Notes: generated by a model from the letters alone, not told the origin. Counted from the stretch's first letter, positions 34,657-44,723 are shown. The stretch is 61,064 nucleotides of DNA from Hyphomicrobiales bacterium (GCA_900470965.1 UCCS01000039.1:1-61064); one strand, 5' to 3'. Program-made: numbers and translations.

Positions 34657-35604
34657 TCAGAACGGAGAATCCGGGAAGTAGAAGTTCTTGGCATTCTCCT
34701 TGGTGACGAGCGTTGCGTCGAGGATGTAGTTGCCGTGAACCGGAACCTGATCGTAGAGCGCAGCAGCCGTCAGTTCCATGGCCGTACCGACCATTGCCGG
34801 CGGATAGAGAACGTCAACCGGGATCAGCTTGTCGCCATCCATGACCTTCTTGACCATGTCCTTGGAGCCGGCGCCAGCAACGACATACTGGATGTCGGTG
34901 CGCTTGGCCTGCTCGATGGCCTGGAGGACGCCGACTGCCATGTCGTCATCCTGGCACCATACAACATCGATCTTCGGATACTTCGTCAGATAGTCCTGCA
35001 TGACCTTGAAGGCATCGTCGCGGTTCCAGTTGCCGTACTGGCGGTCGAGAACCTTGACCTTGGAGCCGGCAATACCCTTGTCGAAACCGTCCTGGCGCTG
35101 CTGGTCGATCGGGATCGGCAAGCCGCGGATGATGACGACCTCAGCTTCCGGGGTCTTTTCGGCAATATACTTGCCGGCGACTTCGCCGAGTGCCGGATTG
35201 TTGCCGGCGACGTAGAGGTCACGCACGGAATTGTCGTTATTCGACGGCGCGCGGTCAACGAGCGCGACGAACTTGCCCTTGCCCTTGACTTCCTTGATGG
35301 CGTTGACGAGCGGATCCGGATCCGACGGCAGGATAACGAGTGCGTCGATGCCCTGCGTGTCGAGGTCCTGCACGGCGTTTGCCTGCGTTGCGGCATCCGG
35401 CGAGGTCTTGACGATGACGTTCAGGCCCGGATGTTCGGCCATCAGCTTCTTGGCAACGCGCTCGGCATGGAACACGACGCCCGACGTCCAGCCATGGTCA
35501 GCGGCCGGAATGGACACGCCGATCGTGTAATTCTTGTCCTGGGCGTAGGCTGCGCCGGCAAAAGCCACCCCCGCAACCGCCAGACCCAACATGAGCTTGC
35601 GCAT
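34657..35604 (-). CDS. Ribose-type ABC importer, periplasmic sugar-binding protein
   Basis: A 315-residue binding protein of the RbsB-like group. The signal peptide MRKLMLGLAVAGVAFAGAAYA is followed by QDKNYTIGVSIPAADHGW. The sugar-binding domains carry DALVILPSDPDPL, FVALVDRAPSNND and VVWCQDDDMAVGVLQAI. The start is ATG at 35604. It is the last gene of an ATPase-permease-binding-protein operon, an order less common than binding protein first. The ligand is a sugar or polyol, not identifiable here. Confidence 0.87.
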   Translation of the reverse strand: MRKLMLGLAVAGVAFAGAAYAQDKNYTIGVSIPAADHGWTSGVVFHAERVAKKLMAEHPGLNVIVKTSPDAATQANAVQDLDTQGIDALVILPSDPDPLVNAIKEVKGKGKFVALVDRAPSNNDNSVRDLYVAGNNPALGEVAGKYIAEKTPEAEVVIIRGLPIPIDQQRQDGFDKGIAGSKVKVLDRQYGNWNRDDAFKVMQDYLTKYPKIDVVWCQDDDMAVGVLQAIEQAKRTDIQYVVAGAGSKDMVKKVMDGDKLIPVDVLYPPAMVGTAMELTAAALYDQVPVHGNYILDATLVTKENAKNFYFPDSPF

Positions 35605-35689
35605 GCTATTTCCTCCCAAAAATATCAGGGACTTATTCAATCCGGGCCGGGTGCCCTGGATAGCCCGGCCAATCCGAGAAGCACTTGTC

Positions 35690-36694
35690 TTACGATTTGC
35701 GCACCAGCGACCGCTGCACCAGCATCGCGATGATGATGATCGCACCCTGGATTGCGCCGATCAGGTATTCGCTGATGAAATTCGAAAGCAGCATGATGTT
35801 TCCAACGAGCTCGAGAATGAAGGCGCCGCAGATCGTGCCCCATACCCGGCCGGCACCACCCTTCAGCGCCGTACCACCCACGACGACAGCCGTGATGGCC
35901 TGCAGTTCCCACAGGATGCCGGTCGTTGCCGAGGTCGAGCCTAGGCGCGGCACATAGAGCAGCACGGCGATCGCCACGCAGAAGCCCTGGATGACGAAGG
36001 CAATTGTGCGCACGCGGTTGACCGCAATGCCGGAATAGCGGGCAACATCGCTGTTCGAACCGACAGCCACGACATGCCGGCCGTAGCGCGTGCGGTAGAG
36101 AATGAAGGCCGCAACGGCGGTAACAGCCAGGATGACGACGATCGGCACCGGAATGCCGAAAATGCTGCCGAAATAAGCCGGACGATAGAGCGTCTGGATA
36201 TCTGCCGAGCGCAGCGTGATCGCGCCACCCTGCGAGAGCCATGTCGTCAGGCCGCGATAGATGCCCATCGTACCGAGCGTCGCGATAAAGGGCTCGATTT
36301 TGCCGACTGTCGTGATGAGGCCGTTTGCGAGACCGCAGAGCGCACCGGCGACCACGGCGAAGACGACAGCAGCCGCCAGCATCAGCACCGGATCGGCAAT
36401 GACACCGGAATTGATAAGCAGGATCATCAGGCTGGCGACGAAGGCCACCATCGAGCCGACGGAAAGATCGAGGTCGCCGGCCGAGATCACGAAGGTCGCA
36501 CCGACAGCGATGATGGCAATGAAGGCACAGCGCGTCGCGACATTCGTAAGGTTGGTGATGCCGATGAAATTCGGATTGACCAGTGCGCCCACGATGAGGA
36601 GCAGGGCCAGTGCGGCAAAGGGCGCAACCGCGCGCAGATCGACGTCACGCCAGGATCTGCGCCGGATTTCCCTGGTCTCCTCGTTAACACTCAT
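35690..36694 (-). CDS. Ribose-type ABC importer, permease
   Basis: A 334-residue RbsC-like permease with about eight to ten membrane helices. The family signature for contact with the ATPase is in VGSNSDVARYSGIAVNRVRTIAFVIQG. GDLDLSVGSMVAFVA and GGTALKGGAGRVWGTICGAF are also typical. The start is ATG at 36694; a TTG two codons upstream has better spacing from GGGAGG and could be the real start. It lies between the ATPase and binding-protein genes of the same operon. Confidence 0.87.
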   Translation of the reverse strand: MSVNEETREIRRRSWRDVDLRAVAPFAALALLLIVGALVNPNFIGITNLTNVATRCAFIAIIAVGATFVISAGDLDLSVGSMVAFVASLMILLINSGVIADPVLMLAAAVVFAVVAGALCGLANGLITTVGKIEPFIATLGTMGIYRGLTTWLSQGGAITLRSADIQTLYRPAYFGSIFGIPVPIVVILAVTAVAAFILYRTRYGRHVVAVGSNSDVARYSGIAVNRVRTIAFVIQGFCVAIAVLLYVPRLGSTSATTGILWELQAITAVVVGGTALKGGAGRVWGTICGAFILELVGNIMLLSNFISEYLIGAIQGAIIIIAMLVQRSLVRKS

Positions 36695-36777
36695 GTCCAA
36701 AACCAACCTCCCGTCCCATGACTGCTGGGCACTTTGTTTGTCCCGCGCGCAGCACGCCCGTGCCGCGCCGTGCCGGC

Positions 36778-38304
36778 TCAGGCAGCCGCCTGACGCTTCA
36801 GCCCCGCGGCGTAACGCATGATTTCCTGTTCGGAAATTTCATCCCCCTCGAGCATGCCGACGATCCGGCCTTCACGCATGACAGCCACGCGTGTGCACAG
36901 ACCGATAATCTCGGGCATTTCCGAGGACACGACGATGATCGACCGCCCGTCGCGGGCAAGCGCCGAGATGAAATGGTAGATCTGCTGCTTGGTACCGACA
37001 TCGATGCCGCGCGTCGGCTCGTCGATGATGATGATCTGCGGCTCTGTTTCCATGACCTTGGCGAGCAGCAGCTTCTGCTGGTTACCACCAGACATGCGGC
37101 CGGCAACGATATTGCCGTCGCGTACGCGGATGTCGAAGCGCCGCTTGGCCTTTGCAAGCGCTGCCGCTTCGCTGTTCGGGCTCAGATAACCATGGCTGAC
37201 ATGGCGTTCGAGCGATTGCAGTGTCAGGTTGGCGATCATGCCCGAACCGAGCAGCAGCCCCTTCGACTTGCGATCCTTGGTCATATAGGCAAGGCCGGCG
37301 CGATTGGCGGCGCGCGCATCACCCGAAGACGCGCTTTCGCCGTGGATGACGACCTCGCCCGACAGGCGCGAGCGCAGGCCGGCAATCGCTTCCATCAGCT
37401 CGGTACGACCCGAACCGATAAGTCCGGAAAACCCGATCACCTCGCCCTTGCGCACTTCGAAGCTCGCATCCTGCACGTAGCCGGTCGAAACCGAACTGAC
37501 GCGAAGCACAACTTCCTCGTCGACATTGGGCTCGACTTTGGCGGGATAGAGGCTGGAAAGCTCGCGGCCGACCATGAGCTGCGCGATGGATTCGCCGTCC
37601 AGCATGGAGGTCGGCGCCGTCTTCACCCATTGGCCGTCCCGCAGGACCGTGACCCTGTCGGTCAGTTCCATGACTTCGTCGAGCTTGTGGGAAACGAAGA
37701 CGAAACTGGTGCCCTTATCGCGAAGCTTGCGCACCTGCTTGAAGAGCATATTGATCTCCTCGCGCGACAGAACCGCCGTCGGCTCGTCCATGAAGACCAC
37801 GCGCGCATCGCGGCTGATCGCCTTGGCAATCTCGACCATCTGCTTGTCGGCGATGGAAAGCGAGCTGATAATCGCATTCTCGTCGACATGCGAACCGAGC
37901 ATGTCGAGCACCCGGCGCGTCTCACCGCGCATATACTTGCGATCGAGCACGCCGAAATGCGTGACCTCGCGGCCGAGAAACAGGCTCTCCGTCACGGTCA
38001 AATGTTCAGCGAGATTGAATTCCTGATGGATGATGACGATGCCCAGCGCCTCGGCAGCACCATTCGGCGGCAGCACTATGGGTTTGCCATCGAGCAGGAT
38101 CTCACCCGATGTTGGCTGCTCGAAGCCGGAGAGAATCTTGACAAGGGTGGATTTTCCGGCGCCGTTTTCACCCATCAGCGCATGGATTTCACCGGCGCGA
38201 AGATCGAAGTTGACGCTGAAAAGAACCTGCACGCCGCTGAAAGACTTGCAAATGCGCCTGGCGGACAACACCACCGGTGCAGCCTCTGCGGTTTCCACGG
38301 TCAT
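36778..38304 (-). CDS. Ribose-type ABC importer, dual ATPase
   Basis: A 508-residue RbsA-like protein with two ATPase halves. The first has Walker A GENGAGKST and Walker B VVFMDEPTAVL. The second has a degenerate P-loop GLIGSGRTE, an ABC signature MSGGNQQK and Walker B IIIIDEPTRGID. This asymmetry is normal for sugar importers of the CUT2 class. The start is ATG at 38304 behind AGGAGG. It is first gene of the importer operon, divergent from a LacI gene across an operator-rich gap. Confidence 0.9.
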   Translation of the reverse strand: MTVETAEAAPVVLSARRICKSFSGVQVLFSVNFDLRAGEIHALMGENGAGKSTLVKILSGFEQPTSGEILLDGKPIVLPPNGAAEALGIVIIHQEFNLAEHLTVTESLFLGREVTHFGVLDRKYMRGETRRVLDMLGSHVDENAIISSLSIADKQMVEIAKAISRDARVVFMDEPTAVLSREEINMLFKQVRKLRDKGTSFVFVSHKLDEVMELTDRVTVLRDGQWVKTAPTSMLDGESIAQLMVGRELSSLYPAKVEPNVDEEVVLRVSSVSTGYVQDASFEVRKGEVIGFSGLIGSGRTELMEAIAGLRSRLSGEVVIHGESASSGDARAANRAGLAYMTKDRKSKGLLLGSGMIANLTLQSLERHVSHGYLSPNSEAAALAKAKRRFDIRVRDGNIVAGRMSGGNQQKLLLAKVMETEPQIIIIDEPTRGIDVGTKQQIYHFISALARDGRSIIVVSSEMPEIIGLCTRVAVMREGRIVGMLEGDEISEQEIMRYAAGLKRQAAA

Positions 38305-38343
38305 GATTTCCTCCTGCGGCTCCCATCCGCTTATGTTGGGCAT

Positions 38344-38380
38344 ATGTAAACCTTTACATCAGGCATGTAAAGGTTTACAT
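38344..38380. promoter_or_regulatory. Paired LacI-type operators
   Basis: ATGTAAACCTTTACAT (38344-38359) and ATGTAAAGGTTTACAT (38365-38380). Each is a near-palindrome, and the second is the exact reverse complement of the first, 5 bases away. Centres are 21 bases apart, two helical turns. A third, smaller dyad GTGTA-TT-TACAC follows at 38382-38393. These are strong candidates for binding sites of the adjacent LacI protein. Confidence 0.75.
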
Positions 38381-38388
38381 CGTGTATT

Positions 38389-38437
38389 TACACAGACTTG
38401 TTGGCAGTCACCTTTGACCTCCCGACAAGTCTGTGTA
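38389..38437. repeat. 13-bp inverted repeat in the divergent promoter
   Basis: TACACAGACTTGT (38389-38401) and ACAAGTCTGTGTA (38425-38437) are perfect inverted copies separated by 23 bases that include TTTGACCT. Centres of the arms are 36 bases apart. It could be a looping operator, a second regulator's site, or a transcribed hairpin at the 5' end of the LacI message. Confidence 0.65.
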
Positions 38438-38471
38438 GTGTGCGGCGAAGACAGCCCAAGGCAGAGCCCCC

Positions 38472-39503
38472 GTGTCGAATTCCACGCCCGCAACAATCGA
38501 AGACGTCGCCCGGATCGCCGAGGTTTCCATCGCGACGGTTTCGCGGGCAATTCACATGCCCGAAAAGGTGGCCAATTCCACGCGCCTGAAGGTCAACCAG
38601 GCGATCGCCATCACCGGCTATACGACCAATGCCATGGCGCGCAGCCTGAGGCTTGGACGCTCCAACATGATCCTGGTCGTGGCGCCCGATATCGGCGACC
38701 CCAACTTTTCCAATATCTTGATCGGCCTGGAAAACGAGGCACGGGCCCATGGCTACGGCGTGCTGATCGGCCACACGCAGAATGATGCGCAGCGCGGCCT
38801 GGAATATCTGAAATTCTTCAATTCCAACCAGGCGGCCGGCTTGATCCTTTTTACCGGCATCCTGCCCTTCGGCCATCAGATGGTGACGGCGCAGTTGCCG
38901 CCGAGCGTCGGCGTCTTTGAACCCGTCTTCAATGGCGGCATTCCCTATGTTGGCGTCGACGATATGGAAGGCGCGAGGAAGGCTGTCGACCTGCTTCTGG
39001 CCGAGGGACACCGCAAGATCGCCTTTATCGGCGATTCCCGCACCCGCCTCGCCTATAGCCGCCGCCGGCAGGGTTATGACGCCGGCCTCGACGCAGCCGG
39101 TGTCCCCAAGGACATGCGTATCGTGCTGGAGGGCGACGGCACAATCGAGAGCGGCCGCCATGCTGTGGAGCAGCTCTTCATGCGCGACACGCTGCCCACC
39201 GCCTTCATGTGCGTCAACGACCAGACTGCAATCGGCGTCATGATCGGCCTCAACGCCCGCGGCTACAACATCCCGCAGGATTTCTCCGTCACCGGCTTCG
39301 ATGACGTGCCGCAAGCCGTCTTCATGAGCCCGTCGCTGACGACCATTCGCCAGCCGCGCACGGCAATCGGCAAGCAGGCCATGGCGCTGCTTCTGGAGCT
39401 CCTCTCCGATGGCCGTCCTGCCGAGACGGAAATCCTGCTGCGGCCGGATCTTGTGGTGCGCAATTCGGTCTCCGCACCGCCGCGTAACTGGCAGAAGCGG
39501 TAG
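38472..39503 (+). CDS. LacI family regulator of the ABC importer
   Basis: A 343-residue LacI protein. The N-terminal helix-turn-helix TIEDVARIAEVSIATVSRAI (about 8-27) is followed by the hinge (AMARSLRLGRSNMILVVAP) and an effector domain ending in FSVTGFDDVPQAVFMSPSLTTIRQP. The start is a GTG at 38472. It is divergent from the importer ATPase gene, and the gap carries paired operators, so it probably represses both the importer and itself in response to the imported sugar. Confidence 0.9.
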   Translation: MSNSTPATIEDVARIAEVSIATVSRAIHMPEKVANSTRLKVNQAIAITGYTTNAMARSLRLGRSNMILVVAPDIGDPNFSNILIGLENEARAHGYGVLIGHTQNDAQRGLEYLKFFNSNQAAGLILFTGILPFGHQMVTAQLPPSVGVFEPVFNGGIPYVGVDDMEGARKAVDLLLAEGHRKIAFIGDSRTRLAYSRRRQGYDAGLDAAGVPKDMRIVLEGDGTIESGRHAVEQLFMRDTLPTAFMCVNDQTAIGVMIGLNARGYNIPQDFSVTGFDDVPQAVFMSPSLTTIRQPRTAIGKQAMALLLELLSDGRPAETEILLRPDLVVRNSVSAPPRNWQKR

Positions 39504-39595
39504 CCTCGAAACCTCGACCAACCATCTGCCATTGCCTGATCTCCGCCCCGTTCTAGTTTGCCGACAGACTCCTTTGCGAAGACGAGGCAACCGAA

Positions 39596-39976
39596 ATGAC
39601 ACAGGTGGCCGATAGATACCGAGGCTACATCGCTTGCTTGAACGAACAGGACTGGGCAAACCTGGGAAATTTCGTCCACGAAGAGGTTCGCTACAATGGC
39701 AAGCACATCGGCCTGTCCGGCTATCGGGAAATGCTGGAAGGTGATTTTCGCGCCATCCCCGATCTCTTCTTCGACATCCAGCTCCTGATCTGCGAGCCGC
39801 CACGTGTAGCGAGCCGTTTGCAGTTCGACTGCATACCGAAGGGCGAACTTTTCGGTCTTCCCGTCAACGGCAGGAGAGTGCAGTTCGCCGAAAACGTCTT
39901 CTACGAGTTTCTGGATGGAAAGATCGAGAGCGTCTGGTCGGTCATAGACAGGGCAGCCATCGAAGCCCAGCTTTGA
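39596..39976 (+). CDS. SnoaL-like (NTF2-fold) protein
   Basis: A 126-residue small alpha+beta protein. The pattern YIACLNEQDWANLGNFVHEEVRYNGKHIGLSGYREML, then AIPDLFFDIQLLI, then FAENVFYEFLDGKIESVWSVIDRAAI is that of SnoaL-type ester cyclases and NTF2-like proteins. The conserved aspartate near PDLFFD is present. Natural-product cyclisation is not implied, since many such proteins have unrelated roles. It is an isolated gene with an A-rich leader and no strong ribosome binding site. Confidence 0.75.
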   Translation: MTQVADRYRGYIACLNEQDWANLGNFVHEEVRYNGKHIGLSGYREMLEGDFRAIPDLFFDIQLLICEPPRVASRLQFDCIPKGELFGLPVNGRRVQFAENVFYEFLDGKIESVWSVIDRAAIEAQL

Positions 39977-39997
39977 AACGCGGAGCTTCCCCTCCGA

Positions 39998-40612
39998 TTA
40001 CGCGATTAGCTTGAACGTACTGAACTGAAACCTCTGCACGCTGCCCCAGGGTGTCGAATGATCGTGGCGGCGGCTGTCGATCAGCTCGAAACCTGGTCCG
40101 ATTAGCTCTCCCAGACTGTCGGAACTATGACGCGCCACAGGCATGCCGCTGCACATTTCCGGCCCATCGAGGGCAAAAGTCCCCATGACTAGATGTCCGC
40201 CCATTTTCAACGCGCGTTTCAGCCGCTCGATATAGGCTGCTTGCTGGGCCGCATCGGTCAAGAAATGAAAGGCTGCTCGGTCGTGCCAGATATCATAGGT
40301 CCGCGGCGGCTTCCAAAGGGTCGCGTCAGCGGCAATCCACATCACCTCGTTGCCTTTGGCACCAAGGCGCTTTCGCACCGTATCGAGGGCTGCCGCCGAA
40401 AGATCGAGCACCGTCACATCGCCGAACCCGTCGGCAAGAAGGCTGTCGACCAGCCTTGAAGCTCCGCCGCCCACATCGACGATGGCGTCCGATTGTTTTG
40501 CCTGCACCAGATGGATCAGCTCGAGGGAGGGTGCTGGATTTTCCTGAAACCAGTCATTCTCGCCCTTGGTCGAATAGACATTTTCCCAGTGCAGCTTGCG
40601 ATCGTCAGTCAT
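39998..40612 (-). CDS. SAM-dependent methyltransferase
   Basis: A 204-residue class I methyltransferase. The SAM-binding motif I is AIVDVGGGASRLVDSLL (about 43-59), followed by VTVLDLSAAAL and the acidic MWIAADATLW. It opens with HWENVYSTKGENDWFQENP, a common start in small-molecule methyltransferases of the thiopurine/tellurite (TehB-like) kind. The start is ATG at 40612 behind GGAG; the frame is open 51 codons further but unsupported. The target is unknown. Confidence 0.82.
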   Translation of the reverse strand: MTDDRKLHWENVYSTKGENDWFQENPAPSLELIHLVQAKQSDAIVDVGGGASRLVDSLLADGFGDVTVLDLSAAALDTVRKRLGAKGNEVMWIAADATLWKPPRTYDIWHDRAAFHFLTDAAQQAAYIERLKRALKMGGHLVMGTFALDGPEMCSGMPVARHSSDSLGELIGPGFELIDSRRHDHSTPWGSVQRFQFSTFKLIA

Positions 40613-40708
40613 GAAACGCTCCAAACGTTTTCTCCACCGCCACTGATGGCATGCCAGATTTCCGTCTGCCCGACCAGCACAACTGGCCATCTCCCGTCTC
40701 CGTAAACG

Positions 40709-40737
40709 AAAAAGCCGGGAAGCTTCGCTCCCCGGCT
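40709..40737 (-). terminator. Terminator of the xylose operon
   Basis: AGCCGGG (40713-40719) and CCCGGCT (40731-40737) form a 7-bp stem, with inner GAAGC/GCT pairing, followed on the minus strand by TTTTTCG. It lies about 25 bases after the xylA stop. Confidence 0.85.
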
Positions 40738-40761
40738 CTTCCAGTAAAATCAAACCGGCAA

Positions 40762-42072
40762 TCAAACGTAGCGGTTGACGATGTTTTCGAGCAGTTCCTG
40801 CTTACCGGATTTCGGCTGCGGGTTGACGTCCTTGCTTTCGACCCACTGCGTAATCTCTTCGAGCGAATATTCGCCACGGAAAAGCTTCTGTCCTTCAGCC
40901 GAGTTCCAGCCGGCATAGCGGTCTGCGAGCGGCTGGGAGAGCGCCTTGTCCTCGATCATCTTGGCAGCGGCCTTCAGGCCGCGGGCACAGCAATCCATGC
41001 CGCCGATATGGCCGATCAGCAGGTCTGCCGGGTCGAGCGACTGACGACGCAGCTTCGAATCGAAATTGGTGCCGCCGGTCTTGAAGCCGCCGCCTGCCAG
41101 AACGTGGTAATAGGCAAGCGCCATTTCCGGAACATTGTTCGGGAACTGGTCGGTATCCCAGCCGGACTGGTAGTCGTTGCGGTTCATGTCGATCGAGCCG
41201 AAGATGCCGAGAGCGTTGGCGAGTGCCAACTCATGCTCGAAGGAGTGGCCGGCGAGAATCGCGTGGCCCTGCTCGATGTTGAGCTTCACTTCGTTTTCGA
41301 GGCCATGCTTCTTCAGGAAGCCATAGACGGTCGCAACGTCGTAGTCGTACTGGTGCTTGGTCGGCTCCTGCGGCTTCGGCTCGATGAGGATCGTGCCCTT
41401 GAAGCCGATCTTGTGCTTGTACTCGACAACAAGGTTCAGGAAGCGGCCGAGCTGGTCGAGCTCGCGGCCGATATCGGTGTTGAGCAGGGTTTCATAGCCT
41501 TCGCGGCCGCCCCAGAGAACATAGTTTTCTCCGCCGAGCTTCTGCGTGGCGTCTATGCAGGTCTTGACCGTCGCAGCGGCGAAAGCGAAAACATCCGGAT
41601 CCGGGTTGGTCGCAGCACCCGACATGTAGCGGCGGCTCGAGAAAAGGTTCGCCGTGCCCCAGAGCAGTTTCGTGCCGGAGGCAGCCTGCTTTTCGGCGAA
41701 GTAGTCGACGATCTCGTTCAGGTTTTTGGTGTTTTCGACAAAGTTCTTGCCTTCCGGGCGCACGTCGGCGTCGTGGAAGCAGTAATAGGGCGCGCCGAGC
41801 AGCGAGAAGAATTCGAAGGCTACGTCAGCCTTGAGCTTGGCAGCCTTCATCGTGTCTTCAAACCACGGACGCAGGAAGGTCTGACCGCCGAAGGGGTCGC
41901 CGCCAGGCCAGGTAAACGTGTGCCAGTAGGCGACTGCGAAGCGCAGATGATCTTCCATCCGCTTGCCGAGAACGATTTCGTCCGGCTGGTAGTAACGGAA
42001 GGCCAGCGGGTTGGTGCTGTCAGGGCCTTCGTACTTCACTTTCTGGATGTCGCCGAAAAATCCGGTGCTCAT
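40762..42072 (-). CDS. xylA: Xylose isomerase
   Basis: A 436-residue class II xylose isomerase converting D-xylose to D-xylulose. Catalytic His100 and Asp103 are in [13 protein letters not shown]. The metal ligands are in [15 protein letters not shown] and [19 protein letters not shown]. The start is ATG at 42072 ([10 protein letters not shown]). It is the last gene of lacI-xylB-xylA, 35 bases after xylB, followed by a strong terminator. Confidence 0.96.
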   Translation of the reverse strand: MSTGFFGDIQKVKYEGPDSTNPLAFRYYQPDEIVLGKRMEDHLRFAVAYWHTFTWPGGDPFGGQTFLRPWFEDTMKAAKLKADVAFEFFSLLGAPYYCFHDADVRPEGKNFVENTKNLNEIVDYFAEKQAASGTKLLWGTANLFSSRRYMSGAATNPDPDVFAFAAATVKTCIDATQKLGGENYVLWGGREGYETLLNTDIGRELDQLGRFLNLVVEYKHKIGFKGTILIEPKPQEPTKHQYDYDVATVYGFLKKHGLENEVKLNIEQGHAILAGHSFEHELALANALGIFGSIDMNRNDYQSGWDTDQFPNNVPEMALAYYHVLAGGGFKTGGTNFDSKLRRQSLDPADLLIGHIGGMDCCARGLKAAAKMIEDKALSQPLADRYAGWNSAEGQKLFRGEYSLEEITQWVESKDVNPQPKSGKQELLENIVNRYV

Positions 42073-42107
42073 TTGGGTTCTCCTTGGGTTCAGTTCGTAT
42101 GGATGGA

Positions 42108-43562
42108 TCAATGGGCCAGCGACTTAATCGCCGGGTAGACGGAGCGGTAGCGCTTGTAGGCATCTTCATAGGCGCCGCTGAGCGCGGCGACCGGCTCGAT
42201 CGTGCCGGCCGTGACCGGCGGTGTGCAGACGGCAACCGGATCGGCGCCCGTTGCCGCAATCAGGCCGAGGCGGGCAGCACCGAAGGCAGCACCGAAATCG
42301 CCGTCCGCAGGCAAGTCGACGGGAACGCCGAGCGCGGTGGCGATAGAGGCCAGCCAGTAGCGTGAACGCGAGCCACCGCCGATCGCCGTGACACGGGAAA
42401 TATCCGTGCTGGCAGAACGCAACGCTTCCAGATTGTCTCGGATCGCGAAGGAGACGCCTTCGAGCACTGCCTGCGTCAGCACGACACGGCTGCTTTCATG
42501 CTCGAGGCCGATGAAGGCGCCGCGGATGACCGCATCATTATGCGGCGTGCGCTCGCCCGAGAGATAAGGAAGGAAGGTGACGCCGGTCGGCGCCTTCAGG
42601 CTTTCGCCGAGTTCGCCGGTGAGATCAGCGGCCGACTTGCCGGTAACCGACGAATGCCAGTTCAGGGCATCGGTCGCCGAGAGGATGACGCCCATCTGGT
42701 GCCAGGTATTCGGCAGCGCATGGCAGAAGGCATGAACAGCACTTTCGGGCTTCGGCAGATAGGCAGCGTTGGCGGCAAAGAGAACGCCCGACGTGCCGAG
42801 CGAAACGAAAGCAGCCCCATCGCTGACCGTACCCATGCCGCAGGCCGAAGCCGCATTGTCCCCTGCTCCGCCGGCAACGACGACGTCGCCGGAAATGCCC
42901 CAGGCCGAAGCGAGCTCGGCGCGCAGCTTGCCGCCTTGCTCGGTGCCTTCGACAAGCGTCGGCATCTGCTTCTCGTCGAGATTGGTCGCAGCCAGCAGTT
43001 CGGGCGACCAGGCGCGCTTGCCGGTATCGAGCCAGGACGTACCGGCCGAGTCGGACATCTCAGAGATATGTTCACCCGTCAGCCAGAGGCGCAGATAGTC
43101 CTTCGGCAACAGAACCTTAGCGACCTTGGCGAAGATCTCAGGCTCGTTCTTGGCGACCCAGGCAAGCTTCGGTGCGGTGAAGCCCGGAAAAACGATATTG
43201 CCGGTCAGCTTGCGGAAGCGCGGATCGGCGTCGAGGGCCGCAGCCTCAATATAGGAACGCGTATCGTTCCAGAGGATGCAGGGACGCAGGACCTTATCGG
43301 AGGCGTCGAGCAGAGTGGCGCCGTGCATCTGACCGGAGAGGCCGATACCCTTGACGGCTGCAAGCTCCTTCGAATGTTTGGCCTTGAGGCCGGCAACAGC
43401 CTCTTCCGTGGCGCGTACCCAATGGGCCGGCTCCTGTTCGGACCAGCCGGAATGCGGACGCGAGACGTCGAGCGAACCATTGGCGGAGCCGATGATCTTC
43501 TGATCGCCGTCGATCAGCATCGCCTTGACGCCCGAAGTTCCGAGATCGAGACCCAGATACAT
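42108..43562 (-). CDS. xylB: Xylulokinase
   Basis: A 484-residue FGGY-family kinase phosphorylating D-xylulose. The first ATP-binding motif is [11 protein letters not shown] (3-13). [12 protein letters not shown] is typical of xylulokinases, the catalytic Asp is in [12 protein letters not shown], and [11 protein letters not shown] is the adenosine motif. It lies between the LacI regulator (21-base gap) and xylA in one operon. It feeds xylulose-5-phosphate to the pentose phosphate pathway. Confidence 0.95.
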   Translation of the reverse strand: MYLGLDLGTSGVKAMLIDGDQKIIGSANGSLDVSRPHSGWSEQEPAHWVRATEEAVAGLKAKHSKELAAVKGIGLSGQMHGATLLDASDKVLRPCILWNDTRSYIEAAALDADPRFRKLTGNIVFPGFTAPKLAWVAKNEPEIFAKVAKVLLPKDYLRLWLTGEHISEMSDSAGTSWLDTGKRAWSPELLAATNLDEKQMPTLVEGTEQGGKLRAELASAWGISGDVVVAGGAGDNAASACGMGTVSDGAAFVSLGTSGVLFAANAAYLPKPESAVHAFCHALPNTWHQMGVILSATDALNWHSSVTGKSAADLTGELGESLKAPTGVTFLPYLSGERTPHNDAVIRGAFIGLEHESSRVVLTQAVLEGVSFAIRDNLEALRSASTDISRVTAIGGGSRSRYWLASIATALGVPVDLPADGDFGAAFGAARLGLIAATGADPVAVCTPPVTAGTIEPVAALSGAYEDAYKRYRSVYPAIKSLAH

Positions 43563-43583
43563 GTGGTATTTCTCCCTTTGCCG

Positions 43584-44609
43584 TTACGGCAGATTGTCTT
43601 TCAGGAATATGTCGAGGCGAATGCGCTCCTGTGCGTCGATGACCGAAAGCCCGTCCGCCTTTGCCTTGAGAACACGGATCGCGCTGCGCACTTCATGGCC
43701 GGCATCCTGATTGAGGATTGCGTCGATAGTGCCGTCGAGAAGCGCAGCGCGCGTATGCGCCGTCAATTCATGGGCAATCACCGTCAGCGACCTGTCTGCC
43801 GCCTTTTCCTTGAGCGCCCGGATCAGACCGCGGTTACCGGCACCGAGGCTGTAAATGCCGATGATGCCGTCGTTCTTTCCAAGCGCATCGGCAATCAGCA
43901 TGTGTGCAACTTCAGGGTCGTCCCGGCCTTCGAGAACCGATAGTAGATGCAGCGCCGGAAACTCCTGAGCCATGACGGCGGCGAAGCCCTCCAGGCGTTC
44001 GCGATGGTCGCGTACCAGCATGGAGCCGGCGAGAATGGCAATCTCACCCTTGGCGCCGCCGAGGAAACGTCCGAGCAGACGCGCAGCGGTGCGCCCTGCC
44101 GCAATATTGTCGACGCCGGCATAGTGGTGGCGCAGCGAACCCGTCAGATCGGAAACGAGCGTGACGACCGGAATGCCATCTTTCACCAACCGGTCGACGG
44201 CGGAGCGCACATCGGGCGCATCGGTCGCGACAAGTGCGACACCGGAGGGCTTTTCAGCCGCGAGCGTTTCCAGCTCACGCACCAGCGCCTGCGGATCGAA
44301 GGCGGGCACCTCGACGATGCGGATATCCGTACGCTCGGCGACCGAGCGCGCGATCGCTGTGCGGATTTCGGCATTCAGGCCATGCATGAAGGAGTTGTCG
44401 CTGGCGGGCAGGATGAAGGTCAGCGGATAGACGCGACTTTTGGCGAGGTTTGCAGCGGCCACGTCGCGCACATAGCCGAGATCGCGGATCGCGGTTTCGA
44501 CCTTCTCCCGCGTCACATGGCGCACACCCGGCCGTTGGTTCAGAACCCGGTCTACGGTCGCAAGACTGACGCCCGCCGCAGCGGCGATATCATGAACGGT
44601 TGGCCTCAT
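43584..44609 (-). CDS. LacI family regulator of the xylose operon
   Basis: A 341-residue LacI protein with helix-turn-helix TVHDIAAAAGVSLATVDRVLN (about 4-24) and a sugar-binding domain (PLTFILPASDNSFMHGLN onward). The start is ATG at 44609, close behind GGAGGA; a GTG one codon earlier is also possible. It is the promoter-proximal gene of lacI-xylB-xylA and has an excellent operator dyad 32 bases upstream, so it probably represses its own operon and is released by xylose. Confidence 0.9.
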   Translation of the reverse strand: MRPTVHDIAAAAGVSLATVDRVLNQRPGVRHVTREKVETAIRDLGYVRDVAAANLAKSRVYPLTFILPASDNSFMHGLNAEIRTAIARSVAERTDIRIVEVPAFDPQALVRELETLAAEKPSGVALVATDAPDVRSAVDRLVKDGIPVVTLVSDLTGSLRHHYAGVDNIAAGRTAARLLGRFLGGAKGEIAILAGSMLVRDHRERLEGFAAVMAQEFPALHLLSVLEGRDDPEVAHMLIADALGKNDGIIGIYSLGAGNRGLIRALKEKAADRSLTVIAHELTAHTRAALLDGTIDAILNQDAGHEVRSAIRVLKAKADGLSVIDAQERIRLDIFLKDNLP

Positions 44610-44641
44610 CACTCCTCCTGGACGAGACCATTAGCGCCAAA

Positions 44642-44661
44642 TTTGATGTACGTAAATCAAA
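44642..44661. promoter_or_regulatory. Operator of the xylose operon
   Basis: TTTGATGTACGTAAATCAAA is a 20-bp dyad with a central CG and only one mismatched pair, upstream of the lacI-xylB-xylA operon. It has the form of a LacI-family operator and is the best single operator in the window. Confidence 0.78.
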
Positions 44662-44723
44662 AAATGCGCGACCCAGAAAACACCCTGTTCAACGGAACTG
44701 AAACCACCTGTGGAGAAAAACAA

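Noticed and set aside
36718..38349. 543-codon open frame antisense to the ABC ATPase gene
   Set aside because: A shadow of a highly conserved dual ATPase on the other strand; composition and lack of motifs show it is not coding.
40651..42138. 495-codon open frame antisense to xylA
   Set aside because: It exactly shadows xylose isomerase and has no recognisable domain.
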